Part shown: piece after piece, positions 11,901 through 19,435 of the stretch | Numbering within the stretch: the first letter of the stretch is position 1 | Layout of the letters: each line of letters starts with the position of its first letter | NCBI GenBank assembly: GCA_037893245.1 | Contig: JBAIAA010000261.1 | Coordinates: 620,001-684,000, forward strand | Source: Crossaster papposus | Lineage: Eukaryota; Echinodermata; Asteroidea; Velatida; Solasteridae | Reading direction: 5' to 3' | Length of the DNA: 64,000 bases | Made by a program: the position numbers and the translations under genes | The notes under the pieces: model-generated | What the model was told of the DNA's origin: nothing | The model's input: the letters and a program-made list of their open reading frames with translations, nothing else | Databases searched by the model: none

Positions 11901-12040
11901 CCTTGCACACCATTGAGCAAAACAAACTGTCGTTGAGCCCGTTAGACACAAAGCGGTATATACTCCCGAACGGTTCTACTACTCTAGCTTTTGGTCACTA
12001 TAGGCTTGGAGGTAACTCGGTGTCCGGAGGCACAACCTGA
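8939..12040 (+). CDS. Polinton protein-primed DNA polymerase B, 5'-truncated
   Basis: This family B protein-primed polymerase would replicate a linear Polinton genome. The frame is open from 8915 to the stop at 12038-12040 but has no ATG near its start. Recognisable protein continues upstream of the GTG at 9104 to about 8939, where the SINE-like repeat begins, so the N-terminus is probably lost. Counting from 9104: a CxxC...H...C finger (62-82), exonuclease motif YADFES (121-126), a cysteine-rich DHCHITGKYRGAAHAYCNL motif resembling endonuclease VII (272-290), exonuclease motif HNLQNYD (306-312), YHDLYVTTD (448-456), polymerase motif A YLDANNLYG (551-559), motif B KLMNNSVFG (711-719), and motif C YTDTDS (812-817). 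All catalytic motifs are intact. It is convergent with, and overlaps, the integrase. Confidence 0.93.
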   Translation, partial: NKIKQQVKDKPDFKIHEDRTSIYDKNDGLNFKDVDFPVRINQIEKIERQNNLSINVFAHEQKSTEVRPLYSSKNANGPSTINLLLFSSGKTNHYCWIKHISRIFFNQTKHKHKTYVCLRCLAHYNTRDKLDRHTQDCEGTDKPPSKVVFPKGFNDDHPILKFKNQRFAQDAPFVIYADFESVLNKLKPQEANTQETQVHKACGYSLIALRCDGKVKFQETYRGTDAVTKFLDSTLRLRYKCNQVFKRPKPIDFTTRDNIDHQNTDTCWICEKSIYPNHSLNCQCPIPKEPRTDEEKEEYCYVNKKGFKESKCLKCKKRINKFRKVRDHCHITGKYRGAAHAYCNLKLQVVPDRTTIPVIFHNLQNYDAHLIMQGLSKIKENIGFIPSNSEKYISFSIGQLRFIDSFKFMAASLDRLVNSCPKEAFTLLRERYKDQHPKSVDLLLQKGVYPYEYMDSFDKFEETSLPSIDKFYSSLKDSNISQDDYSKAQQVWNEFNVKNLGEYHDLYVTTDVLLLAGVFENFRKMCKKNYKLDPANYYTSPGLSWDALLKHSGVELELLTDVDKHLFFEKAKRGGLSSVGSSRYYKANNKYLPDYNPDEPSTYITYLDANNLYGWAMSQYLPYADFEWVKPKYFTTESIMSISETSDIGCLLEVDLDYPNALHDWHNDFPLAPENIKVPKEWLSEYQLGLTAVENNESKLIATLYNRRKYVLHYRSLQQYLNLGMQLKKVHRVLKFKQAPWMKSYIDKNTQLRAKATSDFEKDFFKLMNNSVFGKTMENVRNRTDAFLLRDDQVSKYQKLVRKPSYKHTTVFTDCNLSFIEMYKTKTLLSKPIYAGVSILDLSKTLMYDFYYNHLKETYRDRVGLLYTDTDSLLLSVETDDAYEDIQKDSELYDLSNYPTDHPLYDSKNKKVIGKFKDEFGGKPVSECVCLRPKMYSILTSNSNLKKAKGVTKAVTDKKLSHERYLDCLKRKESQLDTMTYIRSKNHALHTIEQNKLSLSPLDTKRYILPNGSTTLAFGHYRLGGNSVSGGTT

Positions 12041-12999
12041 AGCTCTTGACTAACGAAACTTCGACGGGGACCTTTCTTGAGATAGTAAAGAGTGGGCTGG
12101 TTGTCTACTTTGATCGAGCGATCCAACCCAAAAACCTCGAGACTCCAAATAGGATCGGTCGCTCGCCTGCGTTCTCCTCCCTCTAACTCCCCGGGTGCGT
12201 AAAGATATCTAAAAATATCGCCTTTTCTCACCAACTCTTTTTCTACCTCGTCTGCGGGAGAAGAACTGATTTGACGAACTTGCGTTTCTTGCATGGCTAG
12301 CTTGGGAGTGAGTGGCTCGTAGTCTTCCGTCGTTATCAATCTGGTGGTTTCGTTGTTTAACGCCTTAATCACGTCGGGCAATCGTTTAACCCAGAGTCGC
12401 GATCTCTCCGTCGGATTAACAATCTCTGCAGCGTATTGATGACCGAACAATCTCTCTGCCAAAGTCCTGTTAAATCTTTCGACCACTGCCTGCGCTCTGT
12501 GGTTACCCGGTTCTCCCATTTGTATCGTGACTTTTTTCTCTTCTAGTTGCTTTTTAAAAGCACCGTGAAATTCTTTACCCGCGTCTACTTTTAACAGCTT
12601 GGGCCAAGTCAAAGGTGACCTAGCGTAAACTCGAGCTAAAGCGTCTGCCACTTGGGTACTCGTCTTGTTGGTCAAAGGTTCGGCCTCTTTAAAACGCGTG
12701 GCTACGTCTACGACCGTCATAGCGTACTTGTATTCTTTTTTACCGACTTTATCGTAAGGTAAAAATAACAAGTCTATCTGATGCATTTCGTTTGGCACAG
12801 CCATGGACTTGTTTAAACTCGTAGGCCTACTTATATGCGTAGGAGGCGGTAAATAAATTTGCCACAACGCTTGTTTTCTTAACCAATTTCTGGTTTCTTC
12901 TTTGGACGCGCCCGTTTTTTTAGCTAATTTTACAACCGCGCCTTCACCCTTCCAATAACCGGCGGTGCTGTAATACACTTTTTTAAACTTTGTTTCCAT
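11998..12999 (-). CDS. Polinton retroviral-type (rve) integrase
   Basis: The 333-residue DDE integrase inserts Polinton DNA into the host genome. The core is visible: D76 in HQIDLLF, D139 in KVDAGKEF, and E174 in VVERFNRTL, spaced about as expected for retroviral-type integrases. The N-terminal 50 residues form a helical DNA-binding-like segment. A C-terminal SH3/chromo-like part includes DPIWSLEVFGL and a cluster of aromatic and basic residues at about 290-320. The start ATG at 12999 follows an AT-rich leader with TATAA about 24 nt upstream. The last 43 nt overlap the end of the polymerase gene on the other strand. The frame is intact. Confidence 0.93.
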   Translation of the reverse strand: METKFKKVYYSTAGYWKGEGAVVKLAKKTGASKEETRNWLRKQALWQIYLPPPTHISRPTSLNKSMAVPNEMHQIDLLFLPYDKVGKKEYKYAMTVVDVATRFKEAEPLTNKTSTQVADALARVYARSPLTWPKLLKVDAGKEFHGAFKKQLEEKKVTIQMGEPGNHRAQAVVERFNRTLAERLFGHQYAAEIVNPTERSRLWVKRLPDVIKALNNETTRLITTEDYEPLTPKLAMQETQVRQISSSPADEVEKELVRKGDIFRYLYAPGELEGGERRRATDPIWSLEVFGLDRSIKVDNQPTLYYLKKGPRRSFVSQELQVVPPDTELPPSL

Positions 13000-13008
13000 T
13001 TAACTTAA

Positions 13009-13437
13009 CTAAACAAACTTATAAACTAAAAAACCTACCAACGCAGTTCCTCCCAAAACAAACACCAACTCGCCGGTCTTTTGATCTTCGCTAGGTGCGT
13101 AAAAATCAGCTAGAGTGGGCTCATGCTGCAGGCCCACGGGTACTTGTGCGTTTGAGCGAGTAACCGAGTTGTATTCTCTGAGAGCCTCGTCTATACTTTC
13201 AAAAGTCCTTTGAGCCTTTGCTTGTTTTTTGAGTCGATCGTTTAACCAATCGAGATACTTTGTCCTCGCTCTTTCCCAATTGTTTTTTGCCGTTGCCAGT
13301 TTTTCTAAAGCCAAGTCGTGTCTCTTGCGCTCTTCGTCTTGTTTTTGTTGTTTCATGCTCGAAAATAAAAAGTTTGATCCCGCGAAAGCGAAAGCGTTAA
13401 CTATTGCGCCTCCGATCATCATAGCGATGCTAGCCAT
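13009..13437 (-). CDS. Polinton small membrane protein, 142 aa
   Basis: No biochemical function is recognised. A hydrophobic N-terminal segment (residues about 4-25) is followed by a charged, probably coiled-coil stretch (30-90, rich in K/E/R/Q), and the C-terminus carries a hydrophobic segment (GELVFVLGGTALVGFLVYKF). It starts 36 bp from the divergent 433-residue gene and ends just upstream of the integrase start, so it heads a minus-strand pair with the integrase. The start codon is preceded by TTTTAAAAT. Small membrane proteins at this position suggest a virion or assembly role, which is inference. Confidence 0.75.
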   Translation of the reverse strand: MASIAMMIGGAIVNAFAFAGSNFLFSSMKQQKQDEERKRHDLALEKLATAKNNWERARTKYLDWLNDRLKKQAKAQRTFESIDEALREYNSVTRSNAQVPVGLQHEPTLADFYAPSEDQKTGELVFVLGGTALVGFLVYKFV

Positions 13438-13473
13438 ATTTTAAAAGAAGTAATATAAAAAATACCTATAAAA
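13438..13473. promoter_or_regulatory. Divergent promoter, 36 bp
   Basis: The gap between two divergent start codons is A/T-rich. It carries CCTATAAAAATG reading into the plus-strand gene and TTTTAAAATATG reading into the minus-strand gene. With so little space, core promoter and start codon must overlap or the leaders must be very short. Confidence 0.6.
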
Positions 13474-14775
13474 ATGGACTTAGATTTCAAGAGTCTAGAA
13501 GTAGTAGTTAACTCGGTCGACCGCGGTTCTTTTATGGCTACTTTTCCAGATATACTCGCCGACTATAAGTTACCCGTCGTTAAAACGGATGAGGTAATAA
13601 ACAGATGGAAAACACAACCGATGACGTTTTATCAAAATCAACTTAATTTTGCCATTTGGTGTAGTACCACCGGCGCTGGTTTAGGGTGGGATCTTATTAT
13701 TTCTATCGATCCTCTGACGAGCGCCATATACAGATTTCACGTTTATTTTACCGTTAGAAAAATATTAGAGTTTCTCAAATGCCCTATTTTAAACGATAAC
13801 GTATTTAATGCCGTAGACAACAACGTAGATCACGGGGCTTATATCGACGCGTGTAGATTTTATTCTACGGATCCTAAAAATACTTGGATACAGACGGTAG
13901 ATCATTACTCGGGTGGATTGGGGCAGGCTTATGCGTGGGGTAAACCTTTGGGAGATTACGATACCACGGACTTGGGTATTAGTTACGGTAAATACGCGGG
14001 AGGAACTAAAATGGGGTTTGGCCCCTCACAACCTCCAGGAGGGTCTGGGCGTTACAGCTCTTTTACTGTGACAAATTTGACGCAAGACGACGCCGTTGGC
14101 TCGGCGTGGAAACATTTTATAAACCAAGAGTCTCACTTTTCCGACGTCGGCACACAAAAAATAAACGAATCTATCAGGGCGTATGTTTACGCTCTGCTGG
14201 GTTCTCAAGCGCAAACAAAAACTAGTATTTTAACTACGGGTACGGGGCTCGACGCCCAAACCCAGTTTGTTAATATCGTAGAAGGCTTGATTGCAACTCC
14301 GACCGATCTGGAAGAATCTATAACCCAATTTCAAGATTCGCTGCAATACGCCAGGAGTTCGTTAAACTTTGTGTTGGCAAAAGGAATATATCTCGTGCCT
14401 TCGAACATGCAATTGAGAGTCGGAACCCACGAAGGATATAACAACAATATACAGATTGCGACCGCTGAGTTGGCGTTGGGATTAAACTCAAAGATAAACT
14501 CAAACGTACCACCAACACCCGCGCTAACAGAACTCGCAGTCGTTGACCCTCCCTCACCACCACCACCACCCTTCCCTACTCCCGCGCCTGAGTCTGAAGA
14601 ACTCGCAGTCGTTGACCCACCACCACCACCACCCTTTCCTACACCCTTCCCTACACCCACGATCGAGTCTGAAGAAAACGCAGTCAAAGATCCTCACGAA
14701 TACGAAAAAACTTCGCTGATTGTCGGTACTTTAGCCATAGCAGGTATAGGATACCTGCTTTTAGACTTGTGGTAA
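13474..14775 (+). CDS. Polinton conserved protein, 433 aa, with Pro-rich stalk and C-terminal anchor
   Basis: This is a large protein of unknown biochemical function. An N-terminal globular part (1-350) includes FYQNQLNFAIWCSTTGAGLG, a signature I associate with Polinton-linked proteins. A proline-rich stalk (about 360-405) contains two copies of an ELAVVDPP...PPPFPTP unit. A single C-terminal transmembrane helix (about 411-430) ends in a short tail. The layout resembles a surface or virion-membrane-anchored protein, which is inference. The ATG overlaps a TATAAAAATG motif. The stop codon lies at the edge of the palindrome shared with the convergent 403-residue gene. Confidence 0.8.
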   Translation: MDLDFKSLEVVVNSVDRGSFMATFPDILADYKLPVVKTDEVINRWKTQPMTFYQNQLNFAIWCSTTGAGLGWDLIISIDPLTSAIYRFHVYFTVRKILEFLKCPILNDNVFNAVDNNVDHGAYIDACRFYSTDPKNTWIQTVDHYSGGLGQAYAWGKPLGDYDTTDLGISYGKYAGGTKMGFGPSQPPGGSGRYSSFTVTNLTQDDAVGSAWKHFINQESHFSDVGTQKINESIRAYVYALLGSQAQTKTSILTTGTGLDAQTQFVNIVEGLIATPTDLEESITQFQDSLQYARSSLNFVLAKGIYLVPSNMQLRVGTHEGYNNNIQIATAELALGLNSKINSNVPPTPALTELAVVDPPSPPPPPFPTPAPESEELAVVDPPPPPPFPTPFPTPTIESEENAVKDPHEYEKTSLIVGTLAIAGIGYLLLDLW

Positions 14776-14819
14776 AAAAAAAAAGCCTTCTGTAAGCTAC
14801 AGAAGGCTTTTTTTTTTTA
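14773..14819. terminator. Palindromic bidirectional terminator or processing hairpin
   Basis: The 47-bp near-perfect palindrome has a GCCTTCTGTA / TACAGAAGGC stem (14785-14794 and 14798-14807) around a 3-nt agc loop. It is extended by 11 A on the left and 11 T on the right. It sits exactly between two convergent genes and holds both their TAA stop codons (14773-14775 plus strand, 14817-14819 minus strand). On either strand it reads as stem followed by a U-tract. In giant viruses such as Mimivirus, hairpins at gene ends direct 3'-end formation; a similar role here is inference. Confidence 0.75.
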
Positions 14820-16028
14820 AAGGCGCTTTTGTAAATAAACAAAAATTAAAGTTCCGACTCCCACTATAAGGGTCCACACGTGTTCTCCCAACCATCCGAC
14901 GGTTTTGCTCAATACGTTAAATATCCAACTCGCTATACCGCCTAAAATTCCGGGCAAGGCGTCGAGCAGCTTGGAGCCTAGTTTAGCGAGCACGTTTGAC
15001 AGATGTTTTAGTTGCGACTGTATCCATTCTTTTACGTTGGTGGCGTTAGACGGTGGTGCGGGTGGTGCAGGCATAGGTGCGAGCGCCGGCGCACCGGCAG
15101 ACAAAACGCTCTTTACTATCAAACCGATAGCCAAACTAAACGCCGTCAAAATAGCCGTTATGGTCACGCCTTGTTCTCTAAACAACGTTCTAATTTTTTC
15201 TCCCAAGGTCTCGTCGCTATCTAAAATCCTCGTAATCGTTTCTTTTAACCGACTCATCTGACTTCTGAGTTTTTTTGCGTTGATAGACGCGGCTTCTAAT
15301 CTAGCCGATTTTTCCAACCTTAAGTCTTCTAATCTCTCTCTCATTTCTGCCGTGGAACCGTCGGCGAGTGCCGCTTCGGTTGAGACTATCTCATCTTCGA
15401 CTTGTCTGAGGCGCGCTAAATTTAGTTCTAAGCTGCCTCTCGTCGTTTGAAGGGCTTTGTTTAAACCCAAGATCTCTCTCATGGGTAAGCCAGTTTCTCG
15501 TTCTTCGATAAAACTGGTTTCTTGTTCAAAAGTTTCCAGTATCGTGCTTAAATCGTCGGCCGCTCCTGGAAGATCTTGCATCGGGATAGACCCCGTATTT
15601 TCTTTAAGTAGTTTTTCTTGTTCTTTACTAAGTGGGTTTAGTTTATAATCTTTAAAACCTAATTGGTTTCTAATAAATTTTCTATCAGCTTCTTTTTCGA
15701 TGTAACTTAATGTTAAAAATCTATCGGGTTTACCTTCCATCGATAATCTTACTTCCCTGTCATCGGTTTTAAAATATAACGTGTTATCTTTTACTAAGAA
15801 TTTTTCCCATTGCGGAATCATATCACTTCGTCCGTGACGTTCGTAGAATCTTTCGACTCTTGGATTCTTAATAAACACACGTGTCCCTTGTTCTAAAACA
15901 TCATCTTCACGGGCTGGATCTAACGCCGGCATGTTGTTGTCTTCCAATTCTAGATTGTCCTCTTCTTCCTCGTTGTCTTCTTCTTCCTCGTAGTCTTCTA
16001 CGTCTTCAAAATCTCCACCTTCAGCCAT
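14817..16028 (-). CDS. Polinton conserved protein, 403 aa, acidic N-terminus, coiled coil, two hydrophobic segments
   Basis: No function is assigned. Residues 2-35 are extremely acidic (EEEED runs). Residues about 45-130 look globular. Residues about 170-270 are a charged helical, likely coiled-coil region ending in KLRSQMSRLKETITRILDSD. A GEKIRTLFREQGVTITAILT motif leads into a hydrophobic segment (about 285-312), then a Pro/Ala linker. An amphipathic, hydrophobic C-terminal third (about 335-403) has a final membrane helix (LIVGVGTLIFVYL). The ATG lies in TATATAAATG. It heads or belongs to the run of minus-strand genes 14817-19435 and converges on the 433-residue gene. I associate this architecture with Polintons, so a virion or membrane-remodelling role is inferred. 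Confidence 0.8.
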   Translation of the reverse strand: MAEGGDFEDVEDYEEEEDNEEEEDNLELEDNNMPALDPAREDDVLEQGTRVFIKNPRVERFYERHGRSDMIPQWEKFLVKDNTLYFKTDDREVRLSMEGKPDRFLTLSYIEKEADRKFIRNQLGFKDYKLNPLSKEQEKLLKENTGSIPMQDLPGAADDLSTILETFEQETSFIEERETGLPMREILGLNKALQTTRGSLELNLARLRQVEDEIVSTEAALADGSTAEMRERLEDLRLEKSARLEAASINAKKLRSQMSRLKETITRILDSDETLGEKIRTLFREQGVTITAILTAFSLAIGLIVKSVLSAGAPALAPMPAPPAPPSNATNVKEWIQSQLKHLSNVLAKLGSKLLDALPGILGGIASWIFNVLSKTVGWLGEHVWTLIVGVGTLIFVYLQKRL

Positions 16029-16041
16029 TTATATAAACAAA

Positions 16042-16272
16042 CTAAAGTTTCAAAATATTTGGTGGAAGTATATTTTGCGATACCAGCCAGGTTTTTACGT
16101 ACATCGATCCGCTTATCATAGCCGTTAGTTTCGCTACATCTTCCACGCTCAACTTGTCGAGATCGGCCGGTTTGATCTTCAAAAGTTTTTTACTAAACAT
16201 GGTAAATCCCACGCTTAACATAGAGATGATAGCGGCGTGATAGAGATTGTTGACGATGCTATTAGTATCCAT
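16042..16272 (-). CDS. Polinton small hydrophobic protein, 76 aa
   Basis: A small protein with one or two hydrophobic segments (residues about 10-28 and 48-62) around a short charged loop (LLKIKPADLDKLSVEDVAKL). Function is unknown. The start codon lies in TATATAAATG, matching the motif of the neighbouring 403-residue gene. It ends 13 bp before that gene starts, so it forms a compact minus-strand series. Short length lowers certainty, but the motif, spacing and intact frame support it. Confidence 0.7.
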   Translation of the reverse strand: MDTNSIVNNLYHAAIISMLSVGFTMFSKKLLKIKPADLDKLSVEDVAKLTAMISGSMYVKTWLVSQNILPPNILKL

Positions 16273-16298
16273 TTATATACTATATATATTTTATTTTT

Positions 16299-16649
16299 TT
16301 ATTCCATTTCTACAAAATTTGAAGGTGTAGAAGAAGGAGTCTCCTTTGGGCTCTCTTGGGCTGGCTGAGGTTTTGGTGGTGAGGGTACTTTTTGGCTCCA
16401 TATATAGAGTCCTCCTAAAACTACAACAACCACCAGCGACAACGACCCAACTGTCGCGTATGAAGAAGGAGGAGTAGTAGGAGTAGTACTCACGTCTATA
16501 TTTTGCATCTTGACAATTTGTTCTTTTCTCTTTTTGTTGTGTTCCGCTAATGCCTTGCCTTGTTTTACTCTACCGGGATTTTTAGTTTTAGTCGTCACCG
16601 TCTGTACTTTTAGAGTCTCTGGTTGAAGAGGGCTCTCTGGTTGACTCAT
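16299..16649 (-). CDS. Polinton single-pass membrane protein, 116 aa
   Basis: Function is unknown. A basic N-terminal region (residues 17-48, rich in K/R) precedes a Ser/Thr/Pro stretch, one strong transmembrane helix (SLSLVVVVVLGGLYIW, about 69-85), and a Pro/Ser-rich tail ending in VEME. A TATAATAAAAGATG sequence overlaps its start region. The first 62 nt overlap the end of the upstream 215-residue gene in another frame, typical of compact viral genomes. Confidence 0.7.
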   Translation of the reverse strand: MSQPESPLQPETLKVQTVTTKTKNPGRVKQGKALAEHNKKRKEQIVKMQNIDVSTTPTTPPSSYATVGSLSLVVVVVLGGLYIWSQKVPSPPKPQPAQESPKETPSSTPSNFVEME

Positions 16650-17235
16650 CTTTTATTATAGGTAGAGAATTATTTTTGTTAATAACTAAATGTTTAGATG
16701 TTATCAAGACACCTACTAACGGCGACAACCAAACGCCGTAGTTGTAATAAACTTCACAGAGTAAACTAGCTATCGAGCTAGATATAACTGGATCTTCCTC
16801 TAGATCTTTGGTGAGTGCGTCTTCCGAGTCTACTCGTAGACTGACACCTAGGGGTTTGATCATAGGTAGACTCGCGCCTAAAACTCTCGAGTAAATCCCC
16901 AGCACGCAGTTACCCAAACTAGTAATCATTTCTTTACCCAGTCGAGCCTCGTAATGGTTGTACATTTTTTCTTGTTTGTTTGCGTCTAGGTTTTCTATAT
17001 CTCCCTGGCTAAATTCTTTACCTAAATACTTTTTAGAATCACCAGCTGATACTACGCCCAACAATCTAGTTTTATGTTTTTCCGTTTGCGGCGCCAGTGT
17101 GCTCAAGTCTAAAGTAGACAGCTCCATTTTTATAAGACGATATAATTTATTTTTTAGAGCAAAATATTCGTAAGATAGAATACACAAGGCCGACGCTATA
17201 ATAAATTTGAGCGACAGATCGATCATCACGAACAT
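16588..17235 (-). CDS. Polinton protein of unknown function, 215 aa (or 179 aa from internal start)
   Basis: No family is recognised. From the ATG at 17235 the protein begins with a hydrophobic signal-anchor-like segment (residues about 5-24). An internal ATG at 17127 (MELSTLDLSTL) would give a 179-residue form without it. Both starts carry the element's start-codon motif (TATATTAAATG at 17235 and TATAAAAATG at 17127), so two forms are possible. The rest is mixed helical with a hydrophobic patch at about 110-125 and another near 160-180 (VYYNYGVWLSPLVGVLITSK). The acidic/basic C-terminus overlaps the next gene. Confidence 0.68.
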   Translation of the reverse strand: MFVMIDLSLKFIIASALCILSYEYFALKNKLYRLIKMELSTLDLSTLAPQTEKHKTRLLGVVSAGDSKKYLGKEFSQGDIENLDANKQEKMYNHYEARLGKEMITSLGNCVLGIYSRVLGASLPMIKPLGVSLRVDSEDALTKDLEEDPVISSSIASLLCEVYYNYGVWLSPLVGVLITSKHLVINKNNSLPIIKDESTREPSSTRDSKSTDGDD

Positions 17236-17238
17236 TTA

Positions 17239-17512
17239 ATATAGCGAGATAAACTAGTTGCAACTAGCTGTTCAACAAAACCCAACTAGTTGGCAAGTAC
17301 TTATCAACTAGCTGTTCAACAAAACCCAACTAGCTGGCAAGTACTTAACAACTAGCTGTTCAACAAAACTTCAACAAAACCCCAACAAAACACAACTAGC
17401 TGTTCAACAAAACTCAACTAGCTGTTCAACAAAACTTCAACAAAACCTCAACAAAACTCAACTAGCTGCTCAACAAAACCTCAACTAGCTAACAACTAGG
17501 TTACAACTAGCT
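17239..17512. repeat. Intergenic minisatellite in the Polinton
   Basis: Short modules caactagctgttcaacaaaa and caactagctggcaagtactt are repeated many times, with variants caactagttg and cttcaacaaaacctc. The array fills the space between the 3' end of the ATPase gene and the start of the 215-residue gene. Several modules contain small palindromes (caactagttg, actagct). The role is unknown; it may be a spacer, promoter-proximal or replication-related array. Confidence 0.8.
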
Positions 17513-18127
17513 ACTCAAGTACCATTTAGTCGGAGGATCCGTATGTAAAATCAATTTACTATAGGGAGTGTCTTTGAGATATTGTTTTATGTCTTGTCTT
17601 TTATTATCCGGCACCACATCATTTTCGTCTAGGCAATTATCAAAACTTTTTTTGTCTTTGCAATAAAAAATAGCCACCCATTGAGTCTGTTCGCGATAAT
17701 CTTTTAAAATGGTGTTATATTTTTGAGTCAATAACCAACAGCTGTGGTTATCGTGTCTACCGCTAAAGGCTAATTTAGATAACATGCACACACTACTACC
17801 GCCTCTAGAACCCTTTCGATATTTCATAGCTTGATAAGCGCTGCAGTCGTCGATTAAAAACAAAGTGTGCAATCCTTTAAATTTTGTTCTGTAAAAGTCT
17901 ATGGCTTCGTTCATGCTCATATTTTCAACGTCGGGGTCGCACGCGTAAACGTTGGGGTCGTTAAAAAACCAAGGTCTCTCGTGATACGTTTTGTTGTTTG
18001 ACAGAGTCGGGCATATGATCACTAAGTATTCAAATTTGTTGGCATATTCGTTTTCTAGCAAGTCTAACGCAAACTTTGTTTTGCCAGAGTTTGTTCTTCC
18101 ACATATTAAAGCGCAGTGCGGCGTCAT
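17507..18127 (-). CDS. Polinton genome-packaging ATPase (A32/FtsK-HerA type)
   Basis: The 206-residue ATPase should pump the genome into preformed capsids. Walker A is GRTNSGKT (residues 10-17) near the N-terminus, as usual for this family. Walker B is HTLFLIDD (87-94). A downstream LLTQKYN (132-138) fits the sensor/glutamine motif of A32-like enzymes. The frame is intact and the length is typical of Polinton packaging ATPases. The ATG is preceded by TATATAAAAAAG. It lies just downstream of the capsid gene on the same strand, so structural and packaging genes are clustered. Confidence 0.92.
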   Translation of the reverse strand: MTPHCALICGRTNSGKTKFALDLLENEYANKFEYLVIICPTLSNNKTYHERPWFFNDPNVYACDPDVENMSMNEAIDFYRTKFKGLHTLFLIDDCSAYQAMKYRKGSRGGSSVCMLSKLAFSGRHDNHSCWLLTQKYNTILKDYREQTQWVAIFYCKDKKSFDNCLDENDVVPDNKRQDIKQYLKDTPYSKLILHTDPPTKWYLSS

Positions 18128-18166
18128 CTTTTTTATATAGACTAGTTTTTTATATAGGCGAGTTTT

Positions 18167-19435
18167 TTAAAAGTTGACGCTGCTCAAGCGACCGCCTTGG
18201 ATGTTAAGTTGTGCGTCCATAACCAAAAATACGTAACACTTTAGAGCGCCCGCGGTTTGAGCTTCGCGTTCCATCAATATAGAGATTCCTCCGCTTATAT
18301 CGCCGATTTGTTTACCCGATCCGTGATTTTTGTTGTCGTCCGTCGATCTCATATCCAACCAAAGTCCGTATCTTCTTAAAAAATAATCACCGATATCCAT
18401 TCACGTTAACCCTAAATCTTTACATATACCAGCCCCTAGCTCGGTGGATGAGTCTCCAAAGAACTTGTTGATTTCTTCCCATTGTTGATAGCTCTTGAGA
18501 CCCGAACTGTAGAGTTGATTAGGTTTTCCTTCTATCGTCACGCTAACTTTGTCTATCTTTGGGTTATAAAATAGTTCAGGGGTTTTTGTAGTCGCTTCTT
18601 TAAACAAAAACAGTATACCCTTGAGGCTTTTAACCGCCACGTTTAAATTAAATTTCCAAACGGTGTCCGATTTATCGATAGATCTTACTTCGTGTCTCTG
18701 AATCCTTTCAAACAAAAACTGCGTCTTGTCGAGACATTTTTGAGCTAAGATTTGAGCCAAGTGCTTGTTGGCAACGATCTCATATTCTAGCGCCAAGTTA
18801 GAGATGCTATAACTCGCTGCGGCGTCGGTAGAATTTACGACTTTGGAGTACTCGTTAAAAGTAAGTTCGTAAGACAGTTGGTCGTTCAGAGCGGATGGAT
18901 AAAACGGTTGATGATCTGTGAGCATTTCAAAGTCTAGAGGAATACAAAATCTGTTTCCAAGGGCATCCGCTATCGCTTTGTCTTTCCCACTGTTGTCACC
19001 GGCAACCGCGTTGCCGGTGCCCACGCGTAGGCTCGATATGTTGGAAATCTCGTTTCCAGCGTAGTGATCTCTGATACCTTTGGGTAACCAAAGATCTTTA
19101 AAAATGTTATAAACGTCGGCGTCGGTCAAGTTTACGATCTCCCGGCCACCGATACATATTCTTATTTGTTTTACGAGATTTCGTCCTAGATTTTTAAACA
19201 GACTTCGATTGGCGTCGTCGTCCGAGGTTAGATCGATATTAAAAGCTAGTTTCGCCGAACCGGGGACGATCACGTCGTCGGAGCTCAACGACGGAAACTT
19301 GACTATTAATTTGTCGTTCGCGTCGATCGTGCTTGGATTGTGAGTTACTACTACAGTCTGGCGGTTGCCTTTTATACCCCGAGGATTTTTAAGGCGTCTG
19401 TGTGGATTTAGTTTGTTTCCATAAGTCACGTTCAT
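18167..19435 (-). pseudogene. Polinton major capsid protein, interrupted by one in-frame TGA
   Basis: This is the double-jelly-roll-type major capsid protein. The first part, 344 codons (19435 down to the stop at 18403-18401), begins MNVTYGNKLNPHRR. The second part, 77 codons (18400-18167), continues in the same frame directly after the TGA and contains FLRRYGLWLDMRS and VMDAQLNIQ, which fit the C-terminal strands of Polinton capsid proteins. Together they approach the size expected for a Polinton capsid. The next codon after TGA is ATG, so the track splits into two frames. Everything else is open, so the break looks recent or is tolerated. The start ATG lies in ACTATAAAAAATG. The gene is divergent from the penton copies. 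Confidence 0.85.

Noticed and set aside
14331..14687. Minus-strand frames rich in G and V opposite the 433-residue gene
   Set aside because: They are shadows of the proline-rich stalk codons and carry no independent motif or start signal.
14905..15261. Plus-strand frames opposite the 403-residue gene
   Set aside because: Mirror frames of a coding region on the other strand; no start motif, no recognised domain.
18401..18403. TGA in the capsid gene as a selenocysteine codon
   Set aside because: I see no SECIS-like hairpin in the short downstream region and no reason for selenocysteine in a capsid. Decay, error or readthrough are simpler.
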